In this document: positions 56,081-64,000 of the stretch, in pieces
Layout of the letters: every line of letters begins with the position of its first letter
Position numbering within the stretch: the first letter of the stretch is position 1
NCBI RefSeq assembly: GCF_001187535.1
Contig: NZ_LFIO01000947.1
Coordinates: 62,001 to 126,000, forward strand
DNA: 64,000 nucleotides
Reading direction: 5' to 3'
Source: Rhizobium ecuadorense
GTDB lineage: Bacteria; Pseudomonadota; Alphaproteobacteria; Rhizobiales; Rhizobiaceae
The notes under the pieces: generated by a model
Database searches by the model: none
What the model saw: only the letters and a program-made list of their open reading frames with translations
Told to the model about the DNA's origin: nothing
Position numbers and translations under genes: made by a program

Positions 56081-56091
56081 TCGTGATGATG

Positions 56092-56231
56092 AAAAAAGTC
56101 CCCTCCCCAACCCCTCCCCACAAGGGGGAGAGGCTTAACCTGTGGCCCTCGCAGCGGTCATTCTTGAGCACAGAACGTAAGGCTGGCTCTAGCCCCTCCC
56201 CCTTGTGGGGAGGGGTTGAGGAGGGGTTTTT
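56092..56231. repeat. 140-bp palindromic repeat (MITE/RIME-like) between hutH and hutG
   Basis: Arms of about 36 bp (left 56094-56130, right 56195-56231) are nearly perfect inverted copies: CCCCTCCCCAACCCCTCCCC on the left pairs with GGGGAGGGGTTGAGGAGGGG on the right. The right arm ends 3 nt before the hutG ATG, and its GAGGAGGGG serves as the hutG Shine-Dalgarno. The structure suggests a non-autonomous insertion. The inner 64 bp hold no gene. Confidence 0.75.
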
Positions 56232-56234
56232 GCC

Positions 56235-57041
56235 ATGAGCACTCCCATCGTCGAACTCCGTCGGGGCACCTCCCCCGTCATCCTCGCCTTCCCCCACACC
56301 GGAACCGAGGTGCCGGCGGAGATTGCCGGCCGGCTCAACGACAACGGCCAAATCCTGGCCGATACCGACTGGCACATCCACCAGCTCTATGACGGCCTGC
56401 TCGATGACGTCACGACCGTACGTGCCACCTTCCACCGCTATGTGATCGATGCCAACCGCGATCCGGCCGGCGTCAGCCTCTATCCCGGCCAGAACACCAC
56501 CGGCCTCGTCCCGGAAACGGACTTCGACGGCAAGGCGATCTGGAAGGATGGGAAGGCGCCTGACGAGGCCGATATCGCGGCGCGGCTCAGGGATTTCCAT
56601 GCGCCTTATCACGCCGCCCTTGCCGCCGAGATCGAGCGCGTCAGGGCGATCCACGGCGTGGCGATCCTTTACGATTGCCACTCGATCCGCTCGCATATTC
56701 CCTTCCTCTTCGAAGGCAAGCTGCCGGATTTCAATATCGGCACCGATATGGGCAAGACCTGCGACGGCGCCATCGAGCAGGCGACGCTGACCGTCGTCGA
56801 AGCCGCGGAAGGCTATGACAGCGTGCTCAACGGCCGCTTCAAGGGCGGCTGGACGACCCGCCATTATGGCCGGCCGGAGACCGGTGTGCATGCGATCCAG
56901 ATGGAGCTTGCGCAGTCGACGCATCTCAAGACCGAGACGCCGCCCTTTGCCTACGACACCGCGAGGGCAGACCGACTTCGCGTCCATCTCAGAGACATTC
57001 TGGTGCGCATCGAACAGATCGCACCAGGCCTGAAACGATAA
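56235..57041 (+). CDS. hutG: N-formylglutamate deformylase HutG
   Basis: 268-aa amidohydrolase: N-formylglutamate to glutamate and formate, last step of the five-step histidine route used when HutF is present. Family features: [46 protein letters not shown] and [17 protein letters not shown]. The start is ATG 56235. The Shine-Dalgarno lies inside the repeat immediately upstream, so its translation may depend on folding of that repeat. Confidence 0.92.
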   Translation: MSTPIVELRRGTSPVILAFPHTGTEVPAEIAGRLNDNGQILADTDWHIHQLYDGLLDDVTTVRATFHRYVIDANRDPAGVSLYPGQNTTGLVPETDFDGKAIWKDGKAPDEADIAARLRDFHAPYHAALAAEIERVRAIHGVAILYDCHSIRSHIPFLFEGKLPDFNIGTDMGKTCDGAIEQATLTVVEAAEGYDSVLNGRFKGGWTTRHYGRPETGVHAIQMELAQSTHLKTETPPFAYDTARADRLRVHLRDILVRIEQIAPGLKR

Positions 57042-57057
57042 CGACAGGGGAACCGCC

Positions 57058-58731
57058 ATGACCAATCCACGTCACAATATCCGTGAAATCCGCGCGCCCC
57101 GCGGCAACGATCTCAATGCCAAGAGCTGGATGACCGAAGCGCCGTTGCGCATGCTGATGAACAATCTCGACCCCGATGTCGCCGAAAATCCGAACGAGCT
57201 CGTCGTTTACGGCGGCATCGGCCGCGCCGCCCGCACCTGGGAGGATTTCGACCGCATCGTCGCGACGCTGAAGACGCTGACGGAAGAAGAAACGCTGCTC
57301 GTCCAGTCCGGCAAGCCGGTCGGCGTGTTCCGCACCCACAAGGATGCGCCGCGGGTGCTGATCGCCAATTCCAACCTGGTGCCGCATTGGGCGACCTGGG
57401 ATCATTTCAACGAGCTGGATAAGAAGGGCCTTGCCATGTACGGCCAGATGACGGCCGGCTCGTGGATCTATATCGGCACGCAAGGCATCGTGCAGGGCAC
57501 CTACGAGACTTTCGTCGAGGCCGGCCGCCAGCACTACGGCGGCAATCTCAAGGGCAAATGGATCCTGACCGGCGGCCTCGGCGGCATGGGCGGCGCCCAG
57601 CCGCTGGCTGCCGTCATGGCCGGCGCCTGCTGCCTCGCCGTCGAATGCAATCCGGACTCGATCGATTTCCGCCTACGCACCCGCTATCTCGACGCCAAGG
57701 CCGAGACGCTCGACGAGGCGCTGGAGATGATCGACCGCTGGACCAAGGCTGGCGAAGCGAAATCCGTCGGGCTGCTCGGCAATGCCGCCGAAATCCTGCC
57801 GGAAATGGTCCGCCGCGGCATCCGCCCCGACATGGTCACCGACCAGACCTCGGCGCACGACCCGATCAACGGCTACCTGCCGAAGGGCTGGACGATGGCC
57901 GAATGGAAGGCCAAGCGCGAGAGCGATCCCAAGGCGGTGGAAAAAGCGGCACGCGCCTCGATGCGCGAGCATGTCGAAGCGATGATCGCTTTCTGGAATG
58001 CCGGCATTCCGACCCTCGACTACGGCAACAATATCCGCCAGGTCGCCAAGGAAGAAGGCTTGGAAAACGCCTTCGCCTTCCCAGGCTTCGTGCCGGCCTA
58101 TATAAGACCGCTGTTCTGCCGCGGCATCGGCCCCTTCCGCTGGGCGGCCCTCTCAGGCGACCCGGAGGATATCTACAAGACCGATGCCAAGGTGAGGGAA
58201 CTGACCCCCGGCAATACCCACCTGCACAACTGGCTCGACATGGCCAGGGAGCGCATCGCCTTCCAGGGCCTGCCGGCGCGCATTTGCTGGGTCGGTCTCG
58301 GCGACCGTCACCGCCTGGCTCTGGCCTTCAATGAAATGGTCAGGAACGGCGAGCTTTCGGCTCCGATCGTCATCGGCCGCGATCACCTCGATTCCGGTTC
58401 CGTCGCCTCGCCGAACCGCGAAACCGAAGCGATGAAGGACGGCTCGGACGCCGTCTCCGACTGGCCGCTGCTGAACGCCCTGCTCAACACCGCCTCGGGC
58501 GCCACCTGGGTATCGCTGCATCACGGCGGCGGCGTCGGCATGGGCTTCTCTCAGCACTCGGGCGTCGTCATCTGCGCCGATGGTACCGACGATGCGGCAA
58601 AGCGCCTCGAGCGGGTGCTCTGGAACGACCCGGCGACCGGCGTCATGCGCCACGCCGATGCCGGCTACGACATCGCCCTCGACTGCGCCCGGGACAAGGG
58701 CCTGCGCCTGCCCGGCATTCTCGGGAACTGA
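57058..58731 (+). CDS. hutU: urocanate hydratase HutU
   Basis: 557-aa urocanase: urocanate plus water to imidazolonepropionate, with tightly bound NAD. Recognisable features: [35 protein letters not shown], the NAD-binding [18 protein letters not shown] and catalytic Cys region [11 protein letters not shown] / [15 protein letters not shown] 57058, 16 bp after hutG, has CAGGGGAA upstream. Length matches the family (about 555 aa). Confidence 0.95.
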   Translation: MTNPRHNIREIRAPRGNDLNAKSWMTEAPLRMLMNNLDPDVAENPNELVVYGGIGRAARTWEDFDRIVATLKTLTEEETLLVQSGKPVGVFRTHKDAPRVLIANSNLVPHWATWDHFNELDKKGLAMYGQMTAGSWIYIGTQGIVQGTYETFVEAGRQHYGGNLKGKWILTGGLGGMGGAQPLAAVMAGACCLAVECNPDSIDFRLRTRYLDAKAETLDEALEMIDRWTKAGEAKSVGLLGNAAEILPEMVRRGIRPDMVTDQTSAHDPINGYLPKGWTMAEWKAKRESDPKAVEKAARASMREHVEAMIAFWNAGIPTLDYGNNIRQVAKEEGLENAFAFPGFVPAYIRPLFCRGIGPFRWAALSGDPEDIYKTDAKVRELTPGNTHLHNWLDMARERIAFQGLPARICWVGLGDRHRLALAFNEMVRNGELSAPIVIGRDHLDSGSVASPNRETEAMKDGSDAVSDWPLLNALLNTASGATWVSLHHGGGVGMGFSQHSGVVICADGTDDAAKRLERVLWNDPATGVMRHADAGYDIALDCARDKGLRLPGILGN

Positions 58732-58736
58732 GACCG

Positions 58737-59312
58737 TTGAGGATCCTGCGCGCTGCCGATCACAAGCGCATGCCGTGGAAAAACGGCGGCGGCGAAACGG
58801 TGGAGATCGCCGTTTCGCCCGAAGAGGCCGGCCTTGCCGGCTTCGACTGGCGCGTCAGCATGGCGACCGTCGCAGCCGACGGGCCGTTCTCGATCTTTCC
58901 CGGCATCGACCGAACGCTGGTGATTCTCGACGGCAACGGCATGGCGCTCGACATCGAAGGCAAAACGCCCGAGCTGCTGACGACGGCGAGCGATCCGCTC
59001 GCCTTCCCGGCGGATATCCCGGTCGCCGCCAGGCTCCAGGACGGCGCGATCACCGATCTCAACGTCATGACCCGCCGCGACGGGCTCGTCCACACGCTGG
59101 TTCGGATCGACATCGATGGCGGCAGGATCGTACCGCTGACGTCGTCGACATGCCTGCTTCTCTGCCACCATGGTGGCCTGTCGTTCCGGCAGGGCGACGA
59201 GACCGGCACGCTTGCATCAGGCGATGCGCTGCTGATGACGGATGCGGTGGGAACCGAAGTCGAAATCGATGGCAAGGCAATCTGTTATCTTGCTTCGATC
59301 GCCACCGGCTGA
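58737..59312 (+). CDS. hutD: HutD/Ves family protein
   Basis: 191-aa cupin-like protein, accessory gene of hut operons. Conserved opening LRAADHKRMPWKNGGGETVE and PFSIFPGIDRTLVILDGNGM. HutD is thought to limit hut activity, possibly by binding formylglutamate. Start TTG 58737, 5 bp after the hutU stop. It ends the operon; the following 170 bp to the J-domain gene contain no recognised terminator. Confidence 0.85.
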   Translation: MRILRAADHKRMPWKNGGGETVEIAVSPEEAGLAGFDWRVSMATVAADGPFSIFPGIDRTLVILDGNGMALDIEGKTPELLTTASDPLAFPADIPVAARLQDGAITDLNVMTRRDGLVHTLVRIDIDGGRIVPLTSSTCLLLCHHGGLSFRQGDETGTLASGDALLMTDAVGTEVEIDGKAICYLASIATG

Positions 59313-59485
59313 TCTTAGCGCAACCGCTTGAAAAAATTGGACAATCGAAAAACGGCGCGGGCATTCGCGCGAACCGTTGCTTTTTCGGGCCATGGACGTC
59401 ATTCCTGCTTTCGGTCTAAACTTCGCCTTTCTGATGCAGAAGAAGACCTAGACTGCCCACCACGTTGGGTAGCAAGGGAGCAGGC

Positions 59486-60115
59486 GTGACGGATCCATAC
59501 GATATTCTCGGCGTTGAACGCGATGCGAACGAGACGCAGCTGAAGGCCGCCTATCGGCGTCTGGCCAAGGTCGCCCACCCCGATTCGGGCGGGGATACAG
59601 ACGCTTTCGACACTTTGCAGAAGGCCTATGGGCTGCTTCTCGATCCCGTCCGCCGCAAGGTTTATGACGATACCGGCTATGACGTCGAACTCGCCGACGC
59701 CGCCGAGTTGCAGGCGCTCGTCATGATCGAGAAGCTCGTCACCGACGCAGTGCTCGACGAGCGCGTGCCTGGAAGTTTCGATCCCGTCGCCGTCATGCAG
59801 GAAAGCCTTTCGGAGGAACTGCGCAAGGCCCGGTTCAGCAAGAGCGAGCTGGAACGCCACGCCTCGCGCATCGGCCTGCATCTGGAACGGCTCGAAAAAC
59901 AGTCCGGCCGCGATGTGCTCGCGCACATGTTCCGCGCTCGCATCGAAGCCATCGGCAAGGCGGTTGCGGAAACCGAGGCGAAGATCAAGGCAGCGGAACG
60001 CGCCGCCGACATGCTCGCCGGCTATGTCTACGACGTCGATCCGACACCGCTGCCGGAGGCCGCAGTCGCCAACCTCGAATGGATCGAAACGTCGAGAAAC
60101 CGATCCACAGGCTGA
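59486..60115 (+). CDS. J-domain (DnaJ-like) protein
   Basis: About 209-aa co-chaperone-like protein. The N-terminal J domain (residues 1-65) keeps the HPD tripeptide (VAHPDSGGDTDAFDTLQKAY) that stimulates DnaK ATPase. The rest is a helical coiled-coil-like region with no zinc-finger or DnaJ C-terminal domains, so it is a type III J protein. GTG 59486 has AGGGAGC upstream; the TTG at 59465 is a weaker alternative. Confidence 0.82.
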   Translation: MTDPYDILGVERDANETQLKAAYRRLAKVAHPDSGGDTDAFDTLQKAYGLLLDPVRRKVYDDTGYDVELADAAELQALVMIEKLVTDAVLDERVPGSFDPVAVMQESLSEELRKARFSKSELERHASRIGLHLERLEKQSGRDVLAHMFRARIEAIGKAVAETEAKIKAAERAADMLAGYVYDVDPTPLPEAAVANLEWIETSRNRSTG

Positions 60116-60130
60116 CGAAGCGATATGCCA

Positions 60131-60832
60131 TCAATAGGACAGCTTCGGATACCAGTCCGGCGCCCGGCCTTCCGGCGTTGAATCCAGCACGGTCCAGAGC
60201 GGCATCAGATCGGGCGCGCCGCGCGGGTCCTCGCCGGGATCGGAGGTGACGTCGCCCATTTCCTGGCTCCAGAAGTGGCGGATGGTCCCGTCGCGCCGCG
60301 TGAAGACGTTGAAGGCAGCGCCATCGCCGCCGTCCCTGCCGACCGCGTGATAATCACGGCTGTATTCATCGGTCAGGTCGGAATAGAGCGGCAGGTGATG
60401 CCAGCCGCGCTCCTTCTTGAAGGCGAGCAGCTTTCCGATCGGCGAGCGGGCAACGACCGCAAGGGCGGCGCGCTGCTGGATGTCGGGCACTTCGCCGTCC
60501 CAGGCCGACAGCAGCGAGGTGCACATCGGGCACGGGCGCTCGCGCTGGGGGCCGAACATGTAGCTGTAGACGATCAGCGTCTGCTTATCCGCGAAGAGTT
60601 CGGTGAGCGAGATCGGCCCGCCGGCGCCTTCGAAGCGATAATCCTTCTTGACTTCGCCGCCCGGCGGCAGCGCCCGCCGCTGCCTCGCGACACGCTCGAT
60701 GTGCCGGCGCAATTCGATCTCTTCGGCGAGCAGCGCGTCGCGGGCGCTACGATATTCCTCGGTCTCATTGGGAAACCGGACGCCATTCTTTGCCGCAAGC
60801 ACGGCTGCGGGGACCAGATGCTGGTTATCCAT
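60131..60832 (-). CDS. DUF899 family thioredoxin-fold protein
   Basis: 233-aa cytoplasmic protein of the DUF899 family. Typical sequence: YRFEGAGGPISLTELFADKQ, YSYMFGPQRERPCPMCTSLL with a CPMC pair in thioredoxin-like position, and the C-terminal FNVFTRRDGTIRHFW. ATG 60832 is preceded by AAGGAGG, so the longer open frame to 61000 is not used. Redox function is inferred from the fold and CPMC motif. It converges with the J-domain gene. Confidence 0.85.
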   Translation of the reverse strand: MDNQHLVPAAVLAAKNGVRFPNETEEYRSARDALLAEEIELRRHIERVARQRRALPPGGEVKKDYRFEGAGGPISLTELFADKQTLIVYSYMFGPQRERPCPMCTSLLSAWDGEVPDIQQRAALAVVARSPIGKLLAFKKERGWHHLPLYSDLTDEYSRDYHAVGRDGGDGAAFNVFTRRDGTIRHFWSQEMGDVTSDPGEDPRGAPDLMPLWTVLDSTPEGRAPDWYPKLSY

Positions 60833-61079
60833 GACATGTCCTCCTTCTGTTGCCGCGCGTCTCTGACGCGCCCAAGGACGCGCTGAAGCCGCAAAGGGAA
60901 TTCTAGCACATCGTTGGCATGACGATTGGAGGATGCGAAAATCGACAAGGGCGACGGGAAAAATCCGCCTTTGAGGAGCAGCGGAACAGAAAAACTGCAC
61001 AAGCGGCCGAGACGGCCGGCATGAAGAACCTCATGCCGGTCGATGGGGTTAACGCGGCGCGGGGCCGCGTCTCTGTCTT

Positions 61080-61982
61080 TCAGTGTTTGAGAACGACCTT
61101 CCCGGGAGCACCTGCCGCAACCGCGTTCTGGGCAAGGCCGACCTGCTCCAGGGTGAAGGTGTGGGAAATCGGGATCACCAGCTCACCGCTGGCGGCGGAC
61201 GCCAGAATAGCGTCGAGCATGGCCGCGTCGGTGCGATGGTAGAGTTCACGGACGATAACGCGGCCTGCGGCATTGGCGCCTTCCGGCACCGGAACGATGC
61301 TCGCAATCGCGCCACCGTCGCGGACATGACCGATGAGGTTGCCGGCCACCGGGCCGGCCGTGCTGATCGCATAGTTGAAGCTCGGGCTTGCGGCGGCAAC
61401 CGTGATGTCGAGCGCTTCGCCCGCCAGCCCCCGGCCTTCGTTCAGGCGCTCGGGCCGGACGCCGGCAACCGGCTGGGCGCCGATCTGCTTGAGGTATTGG
61501 ATGGCGGACCGTCCGACCGTGCCGAGGCCGCCGGAAACCAGAACCCGGTCGCCGGCCTTGACGCCGAGCGCTTCGACGGTCTGCCGGCCGGTAAGACCTG
61601 CCTTGACCAGCGAGGCGCCCTGCTCGAAGCCGAGTGCGGCGGGCAGCCTTGCGATGGATGTCGAGGCAACGACACCATACTCTGCATGGGCGCCTTTGCC
61701 GTTTGCGGCAAAATCGGCGACGACCCGCTCGCCGACCGCAAAACCGGTCACGCCTTCGCCGAGGGCCGAGATGGTGCCGGCGGCGTCACCGCCGAGCACC
61801 GCCGGCAGCGGAAGCGGGATATACTGGGCCATGAAGCCCTGGCGGAGAATGAGATCGAAAGGGTTGACGGCGGATGCCTCGATCTTGATCAGGACTTCGC
61901 CCGGTCCGGGCTTCGGCGCCGGAAGGTCCGCGATTTCGAACTGGTCGACATCACCGTAGGATTTGAGAAGTGCCGCTTTCAT
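61080..61982 (-). CDS. zinc-independent MDR NAD(P)H quinone oxidoreductase
   Basis: 300-aa medium-chain dehydrogenase/reductase of the quinone oxidoreductase type: N-terminal GroES-like domain (MKAALLKSYGDVDQFEIADL; LGGDAAGTISALGEGVTGFA) and Rossmann domain VLVSGGLGTVGRSAIQYLKQ. The structural zinc cysteines are absent. ATG 61982 has GGAG upstream. Probably the distal gene of the operon with DoxX, the GST-like protein and the dioxygenase; a strong hairpin (62013-62050) lies before it. Substrate unknown. Confidence 0.85.
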   Translation of the reverse strand: MKAALLKSYGDVDQFEIADLPAPKPGPGEVLIKIEASAVNPFDLILRQGFMAQYIPLPLPAVLGGDAAGTISALGEGVTGFAVGERVVADFAANGKGAHAEYGVVASTSIARLPAALGFEQGASLVKAGLTGRQTVEALGVKAGDRVLVSGGLGTVGRSAIQYLKQIGAQPVAGVRPERLNEGRGLAGEALDITVAAASPSFNYAISTAGPVAGNLIGHVRDGGAIASIVPVPEGANAAGRVIVRELYHRTDAAMLDAILASAASGELVIPISHTFTLEQVGLAQNAVAAGAPGKVVLKH

Positions 61983-62012
61983 GGCGTCTCCAGAATTTCA
62001 GCGTTTCGTTGC

Positions 62013-62050
62013 GCCTATGCCCAACTGCCGCCCGGCAGCCGGGCATAGGC
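62013..62050. terminator. hairpin between doxX-like and oxidoreductase genes
   Basis: A 10-bp stem GCCTATGCCC / GGGCATAGGC enclosing 18 nt that contain a further GCCGCCCGGC inverted repeat. No T-run. It may end or process the message after the DoxX gene. Confidence 0.5.
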
Positions 62051-62070
62051 GATTTCCGGATGGCGCCGTC

Positions 62071-62469
62071 TCAGGCCGTGGCGGGACGACGCGTGTTGTC
62101 GAGCGTCCAGGCTCCGCCGCCGGCAAAGGCGATGTAGAGAAAGATGAAGCAGAACAGGATGGCGCCTTCACCCATGTTCAGCGCGGGCCAGAAGCCATAC
62201 GGCATGTGGCCCATGAAATAGGCGGCAGCCATTTCGCCCGAAGCGATGAATGCGGCGATGCGCGTTTGAAATCCGACGAGCATCAGAGCAGAGGTGATCA
62301 CCTCGATTGCGCCTGCAACCAGCAGGAGGGCGGGCAGCGGATAGGGTACGCCTTGAATCGGACCCGGAAACTGCAGAAACTTCATGGTGGCATGTTCGAG
62401 GAAGAGTAGGGCCGCCATGATGCGCAGAAGTGCGAGCACGTATGGCGTCCATTTGCCGGTATTGATCAT
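62071..62469 (-). CDS. DoxX family membrane protein
   Basis: 132-aa inner-membrane protein with four predicted segments (ALLRIMAALLFLEHATMKFL; PALLLVAGAIEVITSALMLV; and two more). DoxX proteins are linked to quinone and thiol-based oxidative-stress functions. ATG 62469 has GGAG upstream. It sits between the GST-like and oxidoreductase genes, consistent with a redox-related operon. Confidence 0.85.
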   Translation of the reverse strand: MINTGKWTPYVLALLRIMAALLFLEHATMKFLQFPGPIQGVPYPLPALLLVAGAIEVITSALMLVGFQTRIAAFIASGEMAAAYFMGHMPYGFWPALNMGEGAILFCFIFLYIAFAGGGAWTLDNTRRPATA

Positions 62470-62498
62470 CGAGTTTCTCCAAAGAGGTTGATGGGAGG

Positions 62499-62879
62499 TC
62501 AGGCGGCGGAGGCCACCTTCTTCAGTTCCTGGTTTTCTTTCCAGAGCTTCATCGACATGGCGAAGACCCCATCGACATAGTTCCGGTAAACCGTCATGCC
62601 CGCCGGATCGCGGCCGGCCTTCGCTGCGAAAAATGCAATGATATCGTCGGATTCGGTGACGTAGCGGCCGGGCTCGAGCTGTGCCGAAGGAAAGCTCACT
62701 CTGTCGAGATGCGGCGACAGCTCCGCCCGGATCTTCTCCTCCTGCTCGGTTCCAGGAACGAAGTCGCGGCTTTCCACGTCCGATGCCAGACCCGATTCCA
62801 GAAGGAAGAGGCGAACCTTGAGGCAGAAGGGGCAGTTTTCCTTGAGGTAGACGATCGGCTTGAAGGTTTCGCTGGTCAT
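62499..62879 (-). CDS. glutaredoxin/GST N-terminal-domain protein
   Basis: 126-aa thioredoxin-fold protein with the CPFC redox motif near the N-terminus (VYLKENCPFCLKVRLFLLES) and the GST/glutaredoxin-like continuation (GRYVTESDDIIAFFAAKAG). It has no GST C-terminal helical domain. ATG 62879 overlaps the dioxygenase stop by 4 bp. Probably reduces thiols or quinone-derived adducts together with its operon partners. Confidence 0.78.
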   Translation of the reverse strand: MTSETFKPIVYLKENCPFCLKVRLFLLESGLASDVESRDFVPGTEQEEKIRAELSPHLDRVSFPSAQLEPGRYVTESDDIIAFFAAKAGRDPAGMTVYRNYVDGVFAMSMKLWKENQELKKVASAA

Positions 62880-63751
62880 TGCGCATCTCCATGTGATTGA
62901 GGGGTCGAGGGCACGCGGCCGAAACGGAAGCTCGATGCGGTGAGCCCGCCGGCAAAGTCCTTCTGGTGATAGGTGGTGGCGCCGGCTTCGTTCTCGGCGG
63001 CGCCGACCACCACCATCAGCGGGATGAGATGGTCTTCGCGCGGATGCGCCGCCCGCGCGGCCGGCGCCTGCTGCCATTCGAGCAGCCGCTCGGTGCGCTT
63101 GTCGCAGGCCGTGTGAACCAGCGTTTCCTGAAGCCAGGCGTCGAAGCGGCGGGACGGCTCATATCCGCCCGTGCCGCGCATCGCCGAAAGGTTGTGATAG
63201 CTGAGACCGCTGCCGATGATCAGGACGCCCTCGTCACGCAACGGCGCAAGTGCCCGGCCGACGCTGATGTGCAGCGTCGGATCGTAACCCGCATCCAGCG
63301 AAAGCTGCACAACGGGGATGTTCTCTTCCGGATAGAGCGGCTTCATGATGCTGAAAGTGCCGTGATCGTAACCGCGGGTCGGATCGAGCACCGCTTCGAT
63401 GCCGCTCGCCCGCAGCAGATGCCGCACGCGGTTTGCGAGATCGGGCGAACCGGGGGCATTGTAGGTGATGTGATAGAGGTGTTCGGGAAAGCCGGAATAA
63501 TCGTAGACCATGCCCGGCTTGACCCCCGACGATATGGCAAAACCATCCTCTTCCCAGTGACCCGAGACCACGAGGATCGCCTTCGGCGCATCACCGAGTT
63601 CGGCGCGCATGTCGACCAGCGACTGTTCGAGCACATCGAAGTTGCGGCGGAATTCGCCCGTCATATAGGGCCAGGGGCCGCCGCCATGGCTGACGAAATA
63701 GGTCGGGAGTCTGGAATTTGTCACCGGAATTGTCCTTCGCATCATTGCCAT
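62876..63751 (-). CDS. class III extradiol ring-cleavage dioxygenase (DODA/LigB-like)
   Basis: About 291-aa enzyme of the 4,5-DOPA dioxygenase/LigB family. Metal-site histidines fall in YFVSHGGGPWPYM, VVSGHWEEDGF and RGYDHGTF, with SGLSYHNLSAM later. It cleaves catechol rings. The start is ambiguous among several closely spaced ATG codons (63769, 63757, 63751, 63745); none has a clear Shine-Dalgarno. First gene of the operon, divergent from a LysR gene that probably controls it. Confidence 0.85.
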   Translation of the reverse strand: MAMMRRTIPVTNSRLPTYFVSHGGGPWPYMTGEFRRNFDVLEQSLVDMRAELGDAPKAILVVSGHWEEDGFAISSGVKPGMVYDYSGFPEHLYHITYNAPGSPDLANRVRHLLRASGIEAVLDPTRGYDHGTFSIMKPLYPEENIPVVQLSLDAGYDPTLHISVGRALAPLRDEGVLIIGSGLSYHNLSAMRGTGGYEPSRRFDAWLQETLVHTACDKRTERLLEWQQAPAARAAHPREDHLIPLMVVVGAAENEAGATTYHQKDFAGGLTASSFRFGRVPSTPQSHGDAQ

Positions 63752-63853
63752 GAGCATTGGGGGCGGCACTTCGATGGGAAGATTTTGATTTTTTCTCTGT
63801 TATTGATCAATGTGGCGGATATTGAAGAACCATTTCCTGGATGTTGATGATCA

Positions 63854-64000
63854 ATGGATACGTTGACGAGCCTGCGGGTGTTCTGCACCGTCGCCGAACT
63901 GAAAAGCTTCACCGCTGCCGCCGATCGCCTTGGCGTCTCACCGGCAATGGCGAGCAAGCATGTGATGCAGCTCGAGAACCGGCTGGGGACGCGGCTGCTC
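63854..64000 (+). CDS. LysR-family regulator (3' truncated by window end)
   Basis: The first 49 residues of a LysR regulator are present: the N-terminal winged helix MDTLTSLRVFCTVAELKSF with AADRLGVSPAMASKHVMQL as the recognition region. The frame is open to the window end. It is divergent from the dioxygenase operon across about 100 bp, the standard LysR arrangement. Confidence 0.9.
   Translation, partial: MDTLTSLRVFCTVAELKSFTAAADRLGVSPAMASKHVMQLENRLGTRLL

Overview
The window is high-GC alphaproteobacterial DNA, most likely from a Rhizobium of the leguminosarum/etli group. The evidence is a rhizobial-type alpha-galactoside (agp/aga) locus, a complete hut operon with hutF and hutD, a class III cyclase with TolB-like and TPR domains, and a YcaO/TfuA pair. 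TfuA was first described with trifolitoxin in R. leguminosarum. Replicon type and strain cannot be read from this sequence. There are no rRNA genes, no complete tRNA and no CRISPR array.

Layout. 1-1274: two Opp-type ABC ATPases, the first cut by the window edge. 1433-3202: nucleotide cyclase/TPR protein. 3383-6010: adenylation-carrier protein-acyltransferase fusion. 6182-13265: a candidate unusual RiPP-type locus, reading cyclase-AAA-TPR protein, YcaO, TfuA, thermolysin-like protease and two small unknown proteins, with the last gene visibly AT-richer. 13286-19166: diguanylate cyclase, REP-like repeat, remnant of a DUF1778 antitoxin, Prc/Tsp protease and an EF-G-like GTPase. 19400-28030: a lower-GC accessory island carrying a PEP-synthase-like protein, a 48-aa ORF, a dGTPase, a divergent dUTPase and a tightly overlapping operon of PRTase-like protein, ORC/AAA-like ATPase, unknown protein and N6-adenine methyltransferase. 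It looks like an anti-phage/conflict island. A tRNA 3'-end-like fragment lies near its left edge and no integrase is present.

28437-38938: a frameshifted small gene, then the alpha-galactoside locus: GH4 galactosidase, solute-binding protein, two permeases, double ATPase and second GH4 on the minus strand, with a divergent AraC regulator. 38951-45363: methyltransferase, small XRE-led operon, sarcosine/dimethylglycine-dehydrogenase-like protein, PAP2 phosphatase and a periplasmic protein.

45372-59312: histidine region. A polar amino-acid ABC transporter is translationally coupled to a HutH paralogue that lacks the MIO-forming Ala-Ser-Gly triad, with a divergent HutC-type regulator. The true hut genes follow: hutC-hutF on the minus strand and hutI-H-G-U-D on the plus strand, around a palindromic operator. 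They convert histidine through urocanate, imidazolonepropionate and formiminoglutamate to formylglutamate and glutamate. 59486-64000: J-domain protein, DUF899 protein, and a probable operon of extradiol dioxygenase, GST/glutaredoxin-like protein, DoxX and quinone oxidoreductase with a divergent LysR gene cut by the window end.

The parts most likely to hold new biology are the YcaO-TfuA locus (6182-13265), the PRTase/ORC/methyltransferase operon in the island (23330-28029) and the MIO-less HutH paralogue (45372-46862).
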